Of a stretch of DNA of 64,000 bases, positions 13,007 to 22,202 are shown piece by piece (positions within the stretch are counted from its first letter, which is position 1; each line of letters opens with the position of its first letter). The stretch lies in the NCBI RefSeq assembly GCF_021731785.1, contig NZ_JAKFWS010000016.1:82765-146764 (forward strand). The letters are read 5' to 3'. The position numbers and the translations under genes are program-made. The DNA comes from Methylocystis sp. Lineage in GTDB: Bacteria > Pseudomonadota > Alphaproteobacteria > Rhizobiales > Beijerinckiaceae. Below the pieces are notes generated by a model that was not told where the DNA came from, ran no database searches, and worked only from the letters and a program-made list of their open reading frames with translations.

Positions 13007-14010
13007 ATGCGCCGCAAGCGACTGCCGCCGCCACGCGGCTGACCTATCGTGAAGCCTGTAAGCAGGCGCTTCGCGATGCGCTGCTCTCCGATCCGCGCGT
13101 CTTCCTGATGGGGGAAGACATCGGCCGCTATGGCGGCTGCTACGCGGTGACGAAGGGGCTTCTAGAGGAATTCGGCGAGGAACGCATTCGCGACACGCCG
13201 CTTTCAGAGAGCGCCTTCGTCGGCGCGGGCGTCGGCTCCGCCATGGTGGGGATGCGGCCGATCGTCGAAATCATGACGGTGAATTTTAGTCTGCTGGCGC
13301 TGGATCAGATCGTCAACAACGCCGTCACCATTCCCCATATGTCGGGCGGGCAATTCGCGATCCCCCTAGTCATTCGCATGACCACCGGTGGCGGGCGACG
13401 CGTCGCCGCGCAGCATTCGCGCAGTCTCGAGGGCTGGTATGCGCATATCCCCGGACTGCGCGTCCTGACGCCCGCCACGGTCGAGGACGCGCGCTTCATG
13501 TTGAAGGGCGCGCTCGCCGACCCCAATCCGGTGATTATTTTCGAGCATGTCATGCTCTACAATATGGAGGGCGATCTTCCATCGGACATGAAGGAGGTCG
13601 ATATCGCGCACGCGAAAGTGCGTCGCGCCGGACGAGACGTAAGCCTCATCACCTATGGCGGCAGTCTGTTCAAGACTCTGCAGGCGGCCGACGCATTGGC
13701 GTCCGAGGGGATCGAGGCGGAAGTCATCGATTTGCGCGTGCTCAGGCCGCTCGACACGAAGTCGATCCTCGACTCGGTCGCAAAGACCCGCCGCTGCGTC
13801 ATCATTGATGAAGGCTGGCGCAGCGGTTCGATCTCCGCCGAAGTGGGCATGCGCATCGCCGAGGAAGGCTTCTTTGAACTTGACGCGCCCTTGCGGCGCG
13901 TCTGTTCGCGCGAGGCGCCGATACCCTATGCGGCGCATCTCGAAGACGCTTGTCTGCCGCAGGCGGCCACGATCGTTGCTGTGGCGCGCGAACTTGTCCG
14001 TCCTTCATGA
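13003..14010 (+). CDS. 2-oxoacid dehydrogenase E1 component, beta subunit
   Basis: 335-residue partner of E1alpha. It starts at GTG 13003, which overlaps the E1alpha stop as GTGA and has GGAGGAGG just upstream. Motifs: [53 protein letters not shown] and [11 protein letters not shown], all typical of the E1beta transketolase-like pyrimidine-binding and C-terminal domains. There is no N-terminal lipoyl domain, unlike PdhB of many alphaproteobacteria, which fits an acetoin-type or specialised complex. It stops on the ATGA that starts E2. Confidence 0.92.
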   Translation: MNAPQATAAATRLTYREACKQALRDALLSDPRVFLMGEDIGRYGGCYAVTKGLLEEFGEERIRDTPLSESAFVGAGVGSAMVGMRPIVEIMTVNFSLLALDQIVNNAVTIPHMSGGQFAIPLVIRMTTGGGRRVAAQHSRSLEGWYAHIPGLRVLTPATVEDARFMLKGALADPNPVIIFEHVMLYNMEGDLPSDMKEVDIAHAKVRRAGRDVSLITYGGSLFKTLQAADALASEGIEAEVIDLRVLRPLDTKSILDSVAKTRRCVIIDEGWRSGSISAEVGMRIAEEGFFELDAPLRRVCSREAPIPYAAHLEDACLPQAATIVAVARELVRPS

Positions 14011-15185
14011 GCGACTTCAAAATGCCCGCGCTCGGCGCCGACATGGAGGCCGGCACGCTCGTCGAATGGCTTGTGAAACCCGGCGATCGCGTCAAATCCG
14101 GGGACGTCATCGCGGTGGTCGAGACGCAAAAGGGCGCGATAGAGGTAGAAGTCTTTCTGGAGGGCGTCGTCTCGAACATTCTCATTCCCGAGGGCGAGCG
14201 CGTTCCGGTAGGGACGGTTCTCGCGCAGATTGACGGCGCGCCCGGCGCCGCCCCGCCGCCTCTCATTGAACCCGCCGTCGCTGTGCTGAAGCCGGGGCCG
14301 CAAATATTGGCGCAGGCGCCGCCGACGCCGGTCATCGCGGCGCCGAGTTCGCGACTAAAAATTACGCCCGCGGCGCGGCGTCGTGCGGCGGCATTGAGCT
14401 TCGACCCAACAATGATCGTGAAAGGAACCGGCGTTGAGGGATCGATCCGGCTCGCCGATATCGAAACCTACGCGAGCGGAGCAAAGCTCGTGCAGCGCCC
14501 GGCCAAAAAAAAAGGCCTCGACCTTTCTCAAATGCGCCAAGCGATCGCTGCCGCAATGAGTCGTTCGAAGCGGGAAATACCGCACTATTACCTCACCGAA
14601 ACGGTTGACCTAAACACCGCCTCGACCTGGATCGAGCGATACAACGCCGAGAAACCCCCAGTCGAACGCATTCTGCCCGCCGTGCTCTTTCTCAGGGCTG
14701 CGGCCTTGGCCTTGCGCGAGCAACCGCAGCTCAACGGCGCTTATGAAAACGGCGCCTTTATTCCTGCTTCGAGCATTCACGTCGGCTGGGCGATCTCATT
14801 GCGAGGCGGTGGGCTTATCGCGCCGGCTATACGCGACACCGACAGAAAATCGCTGGCCGAACTGATGGCGGCCATGCGCGACCTGGTGGAGCGCGCGCGA
14901 CGCGGGAATTTGCGTAGCTCCGAACTCACTTCTCCCACTATTACCGTCACGAGCGTCGGCGATCGAGGAGCGGAGTCGGTGACCGGCATTATCTATCCTC
15001 CGCAGGTCGCGATTGTCGGATTTGGCCGTGTGGTCGTGCGTCCATGGGTTGTCGATGGGCGCATCGAGAGTCATCCGCTCGTCACCGTCAGCCTCGCGGC
15101 GGATCATAGGGTCACTGACGGCCATATCGGCGGCTTGTATCTCGCCGCAGTCGGGCGTCTCTTACAGGAGCCGGATAAATTATGA
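14007..15185 (+). CDS. Dihydrolipoamide acyltransferase (E2)
   Basis: 392-residue E2 core. The start is ATG 14007 at the ATGA overlap with E1beta; an open frame further upstream is ignored because it lies inside E1beta. Domains: one lipoyl domain (residues 1-75) with the lipoylated lysine in ETQKGA (K42), an Ala/Pro linker, an E1/E3-binding domain ([10 protein letters not shown] ... SIRLADIE, about 115-155), and a catalytic domain ending with DHRVTDG (H367, D371). It moves the acyl group from E1 to CoA. No E3 gene is nearby, so lipoamide dehydrogenase must come from another locus. The acyl acceptor need not be CoA, given the ACP gene coupled directly downstream. Confidence 0.92.
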   Translation: MSDFKMPALGADMEAGTLVEWLVKPGDRVKSGDVIAVVETQKGAIEVEVFLEGVVSNILIPEGERVPVGTVLAQIDGAPGAAPPPLIEPAVAVLKPGPQILAQAPPTPVIAAPSSRLKITPAARRRAAALSFDPTMIVKGTGVEGSIRLADIETYASGAKLVQRPAKKKGLDLSQMRQAIAAAMSRSKREIPHYYLTETVDLNTASTWIERYNAEKPPVERILPAVLFLRAAALALREQPQLNGAYENGAFIPASSIHVGWAISLRGGGLIAPAIRDTDRKSLAELMAAMRDLVERARRGNLRSSELTSPTITVTSVGDRGAESVTGIIYPPQVAIVGFGRVVVRPWVVDGRIESHPLVTVSLAADHRVTDGHIGGLYLAAVGRLLQEPDKL

Positions 15186-15448
15186 CGGACGCCGAAATTA
15201 GAGCGATCGTTCTGGAGCTGATTGGCGACATCGCGCCCGAGGCCGATCTCGCGTTGGCTCGCGATCAAGATGATTTACGTGAAATATTTGATCTTGATTC
15301 GATGGATTTTGCCAATCTCGTCGTCGCCATTCATGATCGACTGGGGGTCAATATTCCCGAGGCCCACTACAATCGGCTCTTCACGCTGGAGCATGCGATC
15401 GCCTACCTGCATGATGCGCTCATGCAACAAAAACGGAACGATGGGTAG
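15182..15448 (+). CDS. Stand-alone acyl carrier protein
   Basis: 88-residue ACP that overlaps the E2 stop by four bases (ATGA). The phosphopantetheine attachment serine is in FDLDSMDF (S40). The helix pattern and length fit the family, but the sequence is divergent from housekeeping AcpP, which usually sits with fabF and fabG. Translational coupling to a lipoyl acyltransferase suggests that the acyl group made by the E1-E2 complex, or activated by the ligase at the start of the operon, may be placed on this ACP. That is inference; no transferase for the step is visible apart from E2 itself and the FAAL fusion upstream. Confidence 0.88.
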   Translation: MTDAEIRAIVLELIGDIAPEADLALARDQDDLREIFDLDSMDFANLVVAIHDRLGVNIPEAHYNRLFTLEHAIAYLHDALMQQKRNDG

Positions 15449-15463
15449 CGCACATCGTCAGGG

Positions 15464-16324
15464 ATGTTTAGCAAGATGCATGTCGTCATCGATATCGGCG
15501 GAACTAGGACGCGACTCGCAGGCGCTCATGATCTTGGTGCGTTCCTACAACCCGTCATCTTCGATACGCGGCAGAACTACCGAGAAGCGCTCGACGCTCT
15601 GTACGCTGCAGCTGTAAAGGTGTCGGCGGGCGCGTCGATCGAAGACGTGGCGATCGGCGTTCCAGGGGTGCTGTCACGCGATAAGCGCGTTTTGGTTCAT
15701 GCGCCCAATCTTCTGAAGTGGAATGGCGCCGCGATTGCCGACGACATCGAAGGCGCTCTCGGCGCGCGCGTCGTGCTGGAAAATGACACGGCGCTTGTCG
15801 GCCTTGGCGAAGCGACGGAAGGCGCGGGTAAAGGCTCGGCGATCCTCGCCTATGTCACGATCTCGACGGGCGTGAACGGCGCGCGCATCGTCGACGCTCA
15901 AATCGATCGTGCGACTTACGGTTTCGAAATCGGCGAGCAATTTGTCGACGATTCGACGCGCACTTTTGAGGAGCTTGTCTCGGGCCGCGCTATCGCTGTG
16001 CGCTTCAACATTCCTCCGCGCGATCTCGGCAAGGATCATCCTATATGGGATGAACTCGCCAGGATAACCGCGCGCGCTCTGCACAATGCGATCGCGCATT
16101 GGTCGCCAGACCGCATCGTCATCGGCGGCTCGATGATGAACGAAGTAGGCATTCCGATCGATCGCATATGGACGCACCTGCAGGCGCTGCCGCGCAAGAA
16201 TCCGGCGCTGCCCGAAATCGCACATGCGACGCTCGGCGACTTCGGCGGATTATGGGGCGGTCTTGCGCGATTACGCGGAGAACGTGACGGGAAATCAGCT
16301 CCGGCTGGCTTAGGGAGCGCCTGA
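15464..16324 (+). CDS. ROK-family sugar kinase
   Basis: 286-residue actin-fold kinase, about the size of bacterial glucokinase or fructokinase of the ROK family. Visible are the N-terminal phosphate loop DIGGTRTRLAG, VLENDTALVGLGEA, and a C-terminal IVIGGSM adenosine-site motif. The family signature of zinc-binding cysteines is not seen, so it may be a divergent member or an N-acetylglucosamine/BadF-like kinase. Two in-frame starts exist (ATG 15464 or ATG 15476). It begins 16 bases after the ACP gene and may share its transcript. Its 3' end overlaps the opposing ABC transporter gene by 15 bases. It could phosphorylate glucose released by the two glycosidases nearby. Confidence 0.75.
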   Translation: MFSKMHVVIDIGGTRTRLAGAHDLGAFLQPVIFDTRQNYREALDALYAAAVKVSAGASIEDVAIGVPGVLSRDKRVLVHAPNLLKWNGAAIADDIEGALGARVVLENDTALVGLGEATEGAGKGSAILAYVTISTGVNGARIVDAQIDRATYGFEIGEQFVDDSTRTFEELVSGRAIAVRFNIPPRDLGKDHPIWDELARITARALHNAIAHWSPDRIVIGGSMMNEVGIPIDRIWTHLQALPRKNPALPEIAHATLGDFGGLWGGLARLRGERDGKSAPAGLGSA

Positions 16325-18112
16325 CGCCGCCGTAATTTCCGGCAGGCGGTTGCGCGTATCCAAGGTCAAATAAATGACGCGGCCAAAGAACTTGTCCTGA
16401 CTTCTTGGTCCGCTGACATAGATCAGGGCCGTTCCCGTCAGTTCCTGTCCAAAGACGTCGAAAAGCGTTTGGCGCGCATGGGGTGAGAGCGATTCTATCG
16501 CCTCGTCCACGATGACGAAGCGCGGCTTGTGCAGCAGAACGCGCGCAAAGGCGAGTTGTTGCTGCTCCGTATCCGTCAATTCCTTTTCCCATCGCGCTAC
16601 CCGATCGAGCCATGGCGCCAAATGTTGAAGATCGAAGCGCATCAGCGCCGCGACATAGGCTTCCTCGGGGTAGCCGTTCGACGGCGACGGGTAGGATAGA
16701 ATCGCGCGCAATGAAAGATCGGGTATGTAGGCGCGCTTCGGGACAAAGAGAACATGTTCCGCCGACGGCAGACGAATGCGTCCGCTCCCGGATGTCCACA
16801 ATCCCGCCATCGCCTGAAACAGCCGGGTCTTGCCGGACCTCGGCTCGCCGACGATGAGAACATGTTGGTCGGGCGCAATCTCGACATGCCCTTCGCTTAA
16901 GCTCGTAAGCCCGGCAGGCGAAAGAATGCATAATTCGTCGAGGACAAGCCGATCGTCGAACGTCTCTTCGAATGAGATGCGACGAGCGTCCAAGCCGTCC
17001 TTGTCGATGTCGAGCAAGGCTTGCCGAAAGCCGCCGACGCGATGCAGCGTCGCGCGCCAATCGGCAATCGTTCCAGCATTGTCGACGAACCAGCGCAGCG
17101 ACTGCTGCACTTGCGTGAAAGCCCCCACCGCCATGAGCAAGCCGCCGAAGGTGAGATTTCCCGCAAAATAAGCGGGGGCGGCGACGATGATGGGCGCGAC
17201 GATGGTGAACCACCCATATCCAGCCGTGACCCATGTCAGATTGGTGGTTGCGGTGACAATTCGGCGCAGCACGTCGAGAAGACGATCGAACTCCTGGTGC
17301 AGACGATCTTCTTCCAGCTTCTGGCCGCGAGATACGGCGATCGCCTCGCCATATTCGTTGACATGCATCAGCGCGAAACGCATTTCGGATTCGCGCGCAT
17401 AGCGTTGGGCGCCGAGCTCGACCAGCGGGCGCCCGACACGCCAGCTGGCGAAAGACGCGACGCTTGCATAAAGGAGTGCACACCAAACCATATAGCCCGG
17501 AATGACGATCTTTCTGTCCAACGCCTCGAATGTGACGCCTTCCGACAGTTCCCACAGCACACCGACGAAACTTATGAGCAGCAAAGTCGCCTGCAGAAGG
17601 CCGATTCCCAAATCCGTCGAGACCTCGGCGAGCCGCTGCGCGTCCGCATGAATGCGTTGGTCCGGGTTGACGCCGATTTCGCCCAGACTCGCGATGCGGA
17701 AGCAGCGATGCGATTTCAGCCACTGAAAGAACAGGTCCCGCGTCAGCCCTTCGCGCAATTTCAGCTTGGCCATCTGCGCCAGCCACGTCTGAGCGACGTT
17801 GAGAACTAGCAATGCGCCGGCGATATAGGCAAAAACCAAAAGCTGCTCGGTAACGGCGGAGAGCTCCTTTCGCGACAGCGCGTCGTAAAAAGGCTTATTC
17901 CAAGCGTTTAGCCGAATCTGGCCATAGGCCGTCGCGCTGACGATCACGATGATAGCGCCGCCCAGCCAATAGAGCGCGAATCTTTGGCGAGACGCGCGCA
18001 GGGCGTCGAGGATCATTTTGAGATGCGGCCATAGATCTCCGGCCGCGGTCGTTCGCCGAGCCTTTTCCTCCTGCTGCATGTCGTCTCGATCCGTCATCTC
18101 GAGGTGTCTCAC
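16310..18112 (-). CDS. ABC transporter, SbmA/YddA-like membrane-ATPase fusion
   Basis: 600-residue half-transporter. The N-terminal membrane domain (residues about 35-360) is of the SbmA/BacA type, with the NAWNKPFYDAL segment characteristic of this group and about six hydrophobic stretches. The C-terminal ATPase has Walker A GEPRSGKT, a signature helix in which LSGGQ is replaced by TDTEQ, and Walker B FVIVDEA. Such proteins (YddA, Rv1819c-like) move peptides, vitamin B12 or very-long-chain acyl groups; the substrate cannot be told here. The start is GTG 18112 or ATG 18097. It is divergent from the beta-glucosidase gene across a dyad that may be an operator. Confidence 0.85.
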   Translation of the reverse strand: MRHLEMTDRDDMQQEEKARRTTAAGDLWPHLKMILDALRASRQRFALYWLGGAIIVIVSATAYGQIRLNAWNKPFYDALSRKELSAVTEQLLVFAYIAGALLVLNVAQTWLAQMAKLKLREGLTRDLFFQWLKSHRCFRIASLGEIGVNPDQRIHADAQRLAEVSTDLGIGLLQATLLLISFVGVLWELSEGVTFEALDRKIVIPGYMVWCALLYASVASFASWRVGRPLVELGAQRYARESEMRFALMHVNEYGEAIAVSRGQKLEEDRLHQEFDRLLDVLRRIVTATTNLTWVTAGYGWFTIVAPIIVAAPAYFAGNLTFGGLLMAVGAFTQVQQSLRWFVDNAGTIADWRATLHRVGGFRQALLDIDKDGLDARRISFEETFDDRLVLDELCILSPAGLTSLSEGHVEIAPDQHVLIVGEPRSGKTRLFQAMAGLWTSGSGRIRLPSAEHVLFVPKRAYIPDLSLRAILSYPSPSNGYPEEAYVAALMRFDLQHLAPWLDRVARWEKELTDTEQQQLAFARVLLHKPRFVIVDEAIESLSPHARQTLFDVFGQELTGTALIYVSGPRSQDKFFGRVIYLTLDTRNRLPEITAASGAP

Positions 18113-18163
18113 CCAAGCATTTTACGGCGCTGTCTCCGACCGTTTCACTCCGTCAGCGGCCGG

Positions 18164-18198
18164 ACGATCTGTTATACAAGCAGTTTAGAACAGATCGT
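18164..18198. promoter_or_regulatory. Inverted repeat, candidate operator between divergent genes
   Basis: ACGATCTGTT at 18164-18173 and its exact reverse complement AACAGATCGT at 18189-18198, with a 15-base AT-rich spacer. It lies in the 150-base region between the ABC transporter (leftward) and the beta-glucosidase (rightward). The arm length and the GATCTGTT core resemble operators of TetR- or GntR-type repressors. No regulator gene of either type is adjacent, so the binding protein would be encoded elsewhere. The AT-rich spacer could contain a -10 element. Confidence 0.55.
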
Positions 18199-18272
18199 TC
18201 CGCTAAGGCGAGGCCCATGTCCGCGCCGATACGGGCGCCGATAGAAACGACGATAATTATGTGGGCGACGCC

Positions 18273-20402
18273 ATGAGCCGGATGGATTCTCTCCTGCGCA
18301 CCATGACGCTTGACGAGAAGCTCGGCCAGCTCAACCTCGTCACGGCCGGGCAGGCCGTCACTGGCCCAATCGTTCCGAGCGAAACGACGCAAGACATTCG
18401 CGCTGGCCGGGTTGGCGGCGTCTTCAATCTTTGGGGGCGCGATGCCGTTGCGTGGACGCAGCGGTTCGCGGTCGAGGAGACTCGATTGGGCGTGCCGCTG
18501 ATCTTCGGCCTCGACATTCTGCATGGATATCGCACGATCTTTCCGATACCGCTTGCGGAAGCCGGCGCTTTCGATCCGCTCTTATGGGAGCGCACGGCGC
18601 GCGCTTCGGCGCTCGAGGCGGCGTGCGAGGGCATACATCTAACCTTCGCGCCAATGCTCGACGTCTCCCGCGATCCGCGTTGGGGCCGGATTGCGGAAGG
18701 ACCGGGCGAAGATCCGTTTGTCGGATCGAAATTCGCGCAGGCGAAGGTTTTCGGCTTTCAGGGCGAGAGCCTTGGTGGTCGAGGCGCGCTCGCGGCGACC
18801 GCCAAGCATTTCTGCGCAGGCGGCGCCGCTACGGCAGGCCGCGACTATGCGGCTGTCGATGTCTCGGAGCGCATGCTGCACGAAGTCTATCTGCCGCCGT
18901 TTCGCGCCGCCGTCGAAGCGGGATGCGCGGCGATCATGTCCGCCTTCAACAATGTCAACGGCGTTCCTATGACGTCGCACGACAAGCTGTTGAACGGATA
19001 TTTGCGGCGCAAACTCGATTTCGACGGCGTCATCATGAGCGATTACACGGCGGTCGCGGAGCTCGTCGAGCATGGCGTCGCCGGCAATCTTGTCGAAGCG
19101 GCGGCCCTTGCGCTCACTGCGGGCGTCGATATGGATATGGTGAGCGGCGCCTACCTGCGCTGCCTGCCGGAGGCGCTGGCGCGCGGCCTGGTGGCCGAAG
19201 CCGACATTGACGCAGCCGTCGCGCGCGTCTTGCGACTAAAAGAGCGGCTTGGACTATTCGACGATCCCTATCGGTTCGCGACGCCTGCTGAAGGCGCGCA
19301 GGAGGCGCATCGGCAGCTGGCGCTGGACGCCGCCCGGCGCGCGATCACGTTGCTGTCCAATCACGGCATTTTGCCGCTTGCCGCGGATGTGTGCCGGATC
19401 GCCGTCATTGGACCCTTGGCGGATGCGCGCGTGCAGATGCTTGGTCCATGGTCGGCGGCCGGGGCGGCTGAAAATTGTGTCACGATCCTCGAAGGGCTCA
19501 AGGCCGCCTTGCCGGATTGCGACCTTATTCACTGCGCGGGCGTCTCGATAGAGTGCGACGACGAGAGGGGTATTGAACTCGCTTGCGTCCTGGCGAAAAG
19601 CGCCGATGTCGTCGTGCTCTGCCTGGGAGAATCCGCCGGCATGAGCGGCGAAGCGGCCTGTCGCGCGACGCCTGGCTTGCCTGGAAAGCAACGCCAGCTT
19701 GCGGAAAAGATCATCGCGGTCGGCGCGCCGACGATCGCGCTCCTTTCTAGCGGGCGCCCATTGACCGCGCCCTGGCTTATCGAGGAAGCGCAGGCTGTGC
19801 TCGCCACATGGTTCCTTGGCGATATGGCGGGCCAAGCCATCGCCGATGTGCTCACGGGCCGTTTTAACCCTTGCGCGCGGCTTGCCGTCACTTGGCCGCG
19901 CGATGTCGGGCAGGTTCCGATTTTTTATGCGTCGCGATCGACCGGCCGCCCGCCCGACGCAAACAATTTCTACAGCAGCAAATATCTCGATCTTCCTGTC
20001 GAGCCGCAATTTCCTTTCGGCCACGGCCTTTCCTATGGGCGCGTGACCTTGGCGAATCTTCGCGTCAATCGGCTTGAATTCCAGCGCGGCGATGAGGTCG
20101 AGGTGCGCGTCGATGCGCGTAATGAGAGCGAGGTTGCGACGGAAGAGACGATCTTTCTCTTCCTTCATGACGTCGCGGCGCGTGTCGCGCGCCCGCTGAT
20201 GGAGTTGAAAGCCTGGGCCAGGGTCGCCTTGGAGCCCGGTAAAAGCAAGACAGTTGCTTTCACGCTGACCGCAGAAAGTTTCTCCTTTCCAGGCGAGGAT
20301 ATGGAGTTCATGTTCGAGCCCGGCGCTTTCGACATTCTGGTCGGACTCAGCGCGGACCGGAAAAATTTGTTGACCGGAAGCTTGCGCATGATTTCGACTT
20401 AA
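18273..20402 (+). CDS. bglX: Beta-glucosidase, glycoside hydrolase family 3
   Basis: About 709 residues from ATG 18273; GTG 18261 is an alternative. GH3 enzyme that releases glucose from beta-linked sugars. Domain 1 (TIM barrel) shows DEKLGQLN, GLDILHGYRTIFPIPL, KHFCAGG, and IMSDYTAV with the nucleophile aspartate D257. Domain 2 (about 330-540) carries the acid/base region, and a C-terminal fibronectin type III-like domain ends the protein. No signal peptide is seen, so it acts in the cytoplasm, unlike periplasmic BglX. It is followed after 18 bases by a GH13 gene, forming a small sugar-use operon. Confidence 0.92.
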   Translation: MSRMDSLLRTMTLDEKLGQLNLVTAGQAVTGPIVPSETTQDIRAGRVGGVFNLWGRDAVAWTQRFAVEETRLGVPLIFGLDILHGYRTIFPIPLAEAGAFDPLLWERTARASALEAACEGIHLTFAPMLDVSRDPRWGRIAEGPGEDPFVGSKFAQAKVFGFQGESLGGRGALAATAKHFCAGGAATAGRDYAAVDVSERMLHEVYLPPFRAAVEAGCAAIMSAFNNVNGVPMTSHDKLLNGYLRRKLDFDGVIMSDYTAVAELVEHGVAGNLVEAAALALTAGVDMDMVSGAYLRCLPEALARGLVAEADIDAAVARVLRLKERLGLFDDPYRFATPAEGAQEAHRQLALDAARRAITLLSNHGILPLAADVCRIAVIGPLADARVQMLGPWSAAGAAENCVTILEGLKAALPDCDLIHCAGVSIECDDERGIELACVLAKSADVVVLCLGESAGMSGEAACRATPGLPGKQRQLAEKIIAVGAPTIALLSSGRPLTAPWLIEEAQAVLATWFLGDMAGQAIADVLTGRFNPCARLAVTWPRDVGQVPIFYASRSTGRPPDANNFYSSKYLDLPVEPQFPFGHGLSYGRVTLANLRVNRLEFQRGDEVEVRVDARNESEVATEETIFLFLHDVAARVARPLMELKAWARVALEPGKSKTVAFTLTAESFSFPGEDMEFMFEPGAFDILVGLSADRKNLLTGSLRMIST

Positions 20403-20420
20403 CGCGCGTTGGAGGCGCAC

Positions 20421-22007
20421 ATGCCGCACGCCTGGTGGCGAACAGGAACGGTCTATCAAATCTATCCGCGCTCCTTTCAGGACTCGGACGGCGACGGCGT
20501 CGGCGATCTCGAGGGCGTGCGGCACCGGCTCGACTATCTTGTCTGGCTCGGCGTCGACGCGATCTGGCTCTCGCCCTTCTATCCTTCGCCGATGCATGAC
20601 TTCGGCTATGACGTCGCCGACTATTGCGAGGTCGATCCGCTCTTTGGCTCGCTTGCAGGTTTCGATGCGCTTGTCACGGAGACGCATGTCAAGGGACTGA
20701 AGATCATTGTCGATTTCGTTCCAAACCATACGTCCAATGTGCATCCCTGGTTTCTAGCGAGCAAGGGCGCGCGTAGCGATCCCAAGCGCGACTGGTATCT
20801 TTGGCGCGATCCCGCGCCAAACGGCGGGCCCCCGAACAATTGGTTCAGCCATTTCGGCGGCGGCGCCTGGAGCTGGGATGAGCAAACGCAACAATATTAT
20901 CTGCACTCATTCTTGCCAGAGCAACCCGATCTCAACTGGCGCCATCCGCAAGTCCGCGCGGCAATGCATGACGTGCTGCGTTTTTGGCTGCGGCGCGGCG
21001 TCGACGGATTTCGCGTCGATGTGATCTCGCATATCGTCAAGGACGCCGCCTTCCGCGACAATCCCGCCAATCCGAGTTGGACCGGAGAAGGGCCCGACAT
21101 CATTCGTCTCGCCCAGACCTATTCCTCGGACCAATCCGAAGTACATGACGTCATCGCCGAGATGCGACGGGTGGTCGATGAATTTGACGATCGCCTGCTG
21201 ATCGGCGAAATCTATCTGCCGATCGAGAGGCTAGTCGCCTATTACGGCAAAGAGCTGCAAGGCGTCCATCTCCCGTTCAATTTCCAGCTTCTAGACGCGC
21301 GCTGGAACGCCGCCGAGATCGGCCGATTGATCGAGAAATATGAAGCGGCGCTGCCGCAAGGCGCCTGGCCGAACTGGGTGCTCAGCAATCACGACAGGCC
21401 GCGCATTGCGGCGCGCGTCGGCTCGGCGCAGGCGCGGATCGCCACGATGCTGCTCCTGACGCTTCGCGGCACGCCGACGCTCTATTACGGCGATGAAATC
21501 GGGATCGGCCATGTCGATATTCCGGCGGATCGCGTGCGGGACCCTTGGGCGAAGCGCGAGCCGGATCTCGGCGTCGGCCGTGATCCGTCTAGAACACCCA
21601 TGCAATGGGACGCCGGGCAATTCGCGGGATTTTCGACGCGCGAACCTTGGCTGCCGCTGACGCCAGACCGCGAGACACGCAACGTCGCGACAATGCGCGA
21701 CGAAAATTCATCGATCCTCGCCTTGACGCGAAAGCTGCTCCATTACAGGCGCGAACGTGCCCCGCTCAACAAGGGCGAATGGCGTCTCTTGTGCTCTAGC
21801 GATGACATTCTCGCCTACGAGCGTGTTTCTGGCGAAGAACGCGCATTCGTGGCGCTCAATTTCTGTAGCGAACCCAGAAGTTGCGCGCTTCCCACGACCG
21901 CTGGCGCCAAAATAACGATCTCGACCCATGGCGACCGCCGCGGTGAAGCCGTCGGAACGGTACTATGCCTTCGCCGCGATGAGGGCGTCCTCCTCACCTC
22001 ACCATGA
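20421..22007 (+). CDS. Alpha-glucosidase, glycoside hydrolase family 13
   Basis: 528 residues. The start is ATG 20421 because GGAGG at 20411-20415 precedes it; an in-frame TTG at 20409 lies before that site. Oligo-1,6-glucosidase/maltase type: VYQIYPRSFQD, DFVPNHTS, GFRVDVISH (nucleophile D200), LIGEIYLP (acid/base E263) and LSNHDRPR (transition-state His-Asp). No signal peptide, so it cleaves imported or internal alpha-glucosides such as maltose, isomaltose, sucrose or trehalose. The YPSPMHDFGYDV segment is shared with sucrose- and maltose-type members; exact specificity cannot be fixed by eye. Confidence 0.92.
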   Translation: MPHAWWRTGTVYQIYPRSFQDSDGDGVGDLEGVRHRLDYLVWLGVDAIWLSPFYPSPMHDFGYDVADYCEVDPLFGSLAGFDALVTETHVKGLKIIVDFVPNHTSNVHPWFLASKGARSDPKRDWYLWRDPAPNGGPPNNWFSHFGGGAWSWDEQTQQYYLHSFLPEQPDLNWRHPQVRAAMHDVLRFWLRRGVDGFRVDVISHIVKDAAFRDNPANPSWTGEGPDIIRLAQTYSSDQSEVHDVIAEMRRVVDEFDDRLLIGEIYLPIERLVAYYGKELQGVHLPFNFQLLDARWNAAEIGRLIEKYEAALPQGAWPNWVLSNHDRPRIAARVGSAQARIATMLLLTLRGTPTLYYGDEIGIGHVDIPADRVRDPWAKREPDLGVGRDPSRTPMQWDAGQFAGFSTREPWLPLTPDRETRNVATMRDENSSILALTRKLLHYRRERAPLNKGEWRLLCSSDDILAYERVSGEERAFVALNFCSEPRSCALPTTAGAKITISTHGDRRGEAVGTVLCLRRDEGVLLTSP

Positions 22008-22013
22008 ACCGCG

Positions 22014-22202
22014 TTGACCCGCGGTCCATGCGACAGCCCCGCCGGCGATCAGATTGTCAATGAGGATCGGGATGCTTCGCGCGTGCTGTTGAAGCGCCCT
22101 GACATCATTATCATCGACCAGCCCACTTCGGCCCTCGACGAAATGGACGGGTTCGACCATTGTCCATGCCGCTCGCCGGCCGGCGTGTCGATGGGAGAGT
22201 AG
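22014..22202 (+). pseudogene. Fragment of an ABC transporter ATPase
   Basis: A 62-codon frame contains SRVLLKRPDIIIIDQPTSALDE, the Walker B/D-loop region of ABC ATPases. The catalytic glutamate after the Walker B aspartate is replaced by Q. Sequence before and after the motif is not recognisable and there is no Walker A, so this is a scrap of a larger gene. The ARVLL.RPD wording resembles the SbmA/YddA-type ATPase at 16310, so it may derive from a related transporter. It begins 6 bases after the alpha-glucosidase stop. Confidence 0.6.

Noticed and set aside
16119..17786. 555-codon leftward frame antisense/alternate to the ABC transporter
   Set aside because: It is a shifted frame of the SbmA-like gene on the same strand; composition is arginine/alanine-rich with no family motif.
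19254..20744. 496-codon leftward frame across both glycosidase genes
   Set aside because: Antisense shadow of two well-supported genes, spans their junction, no motifs.
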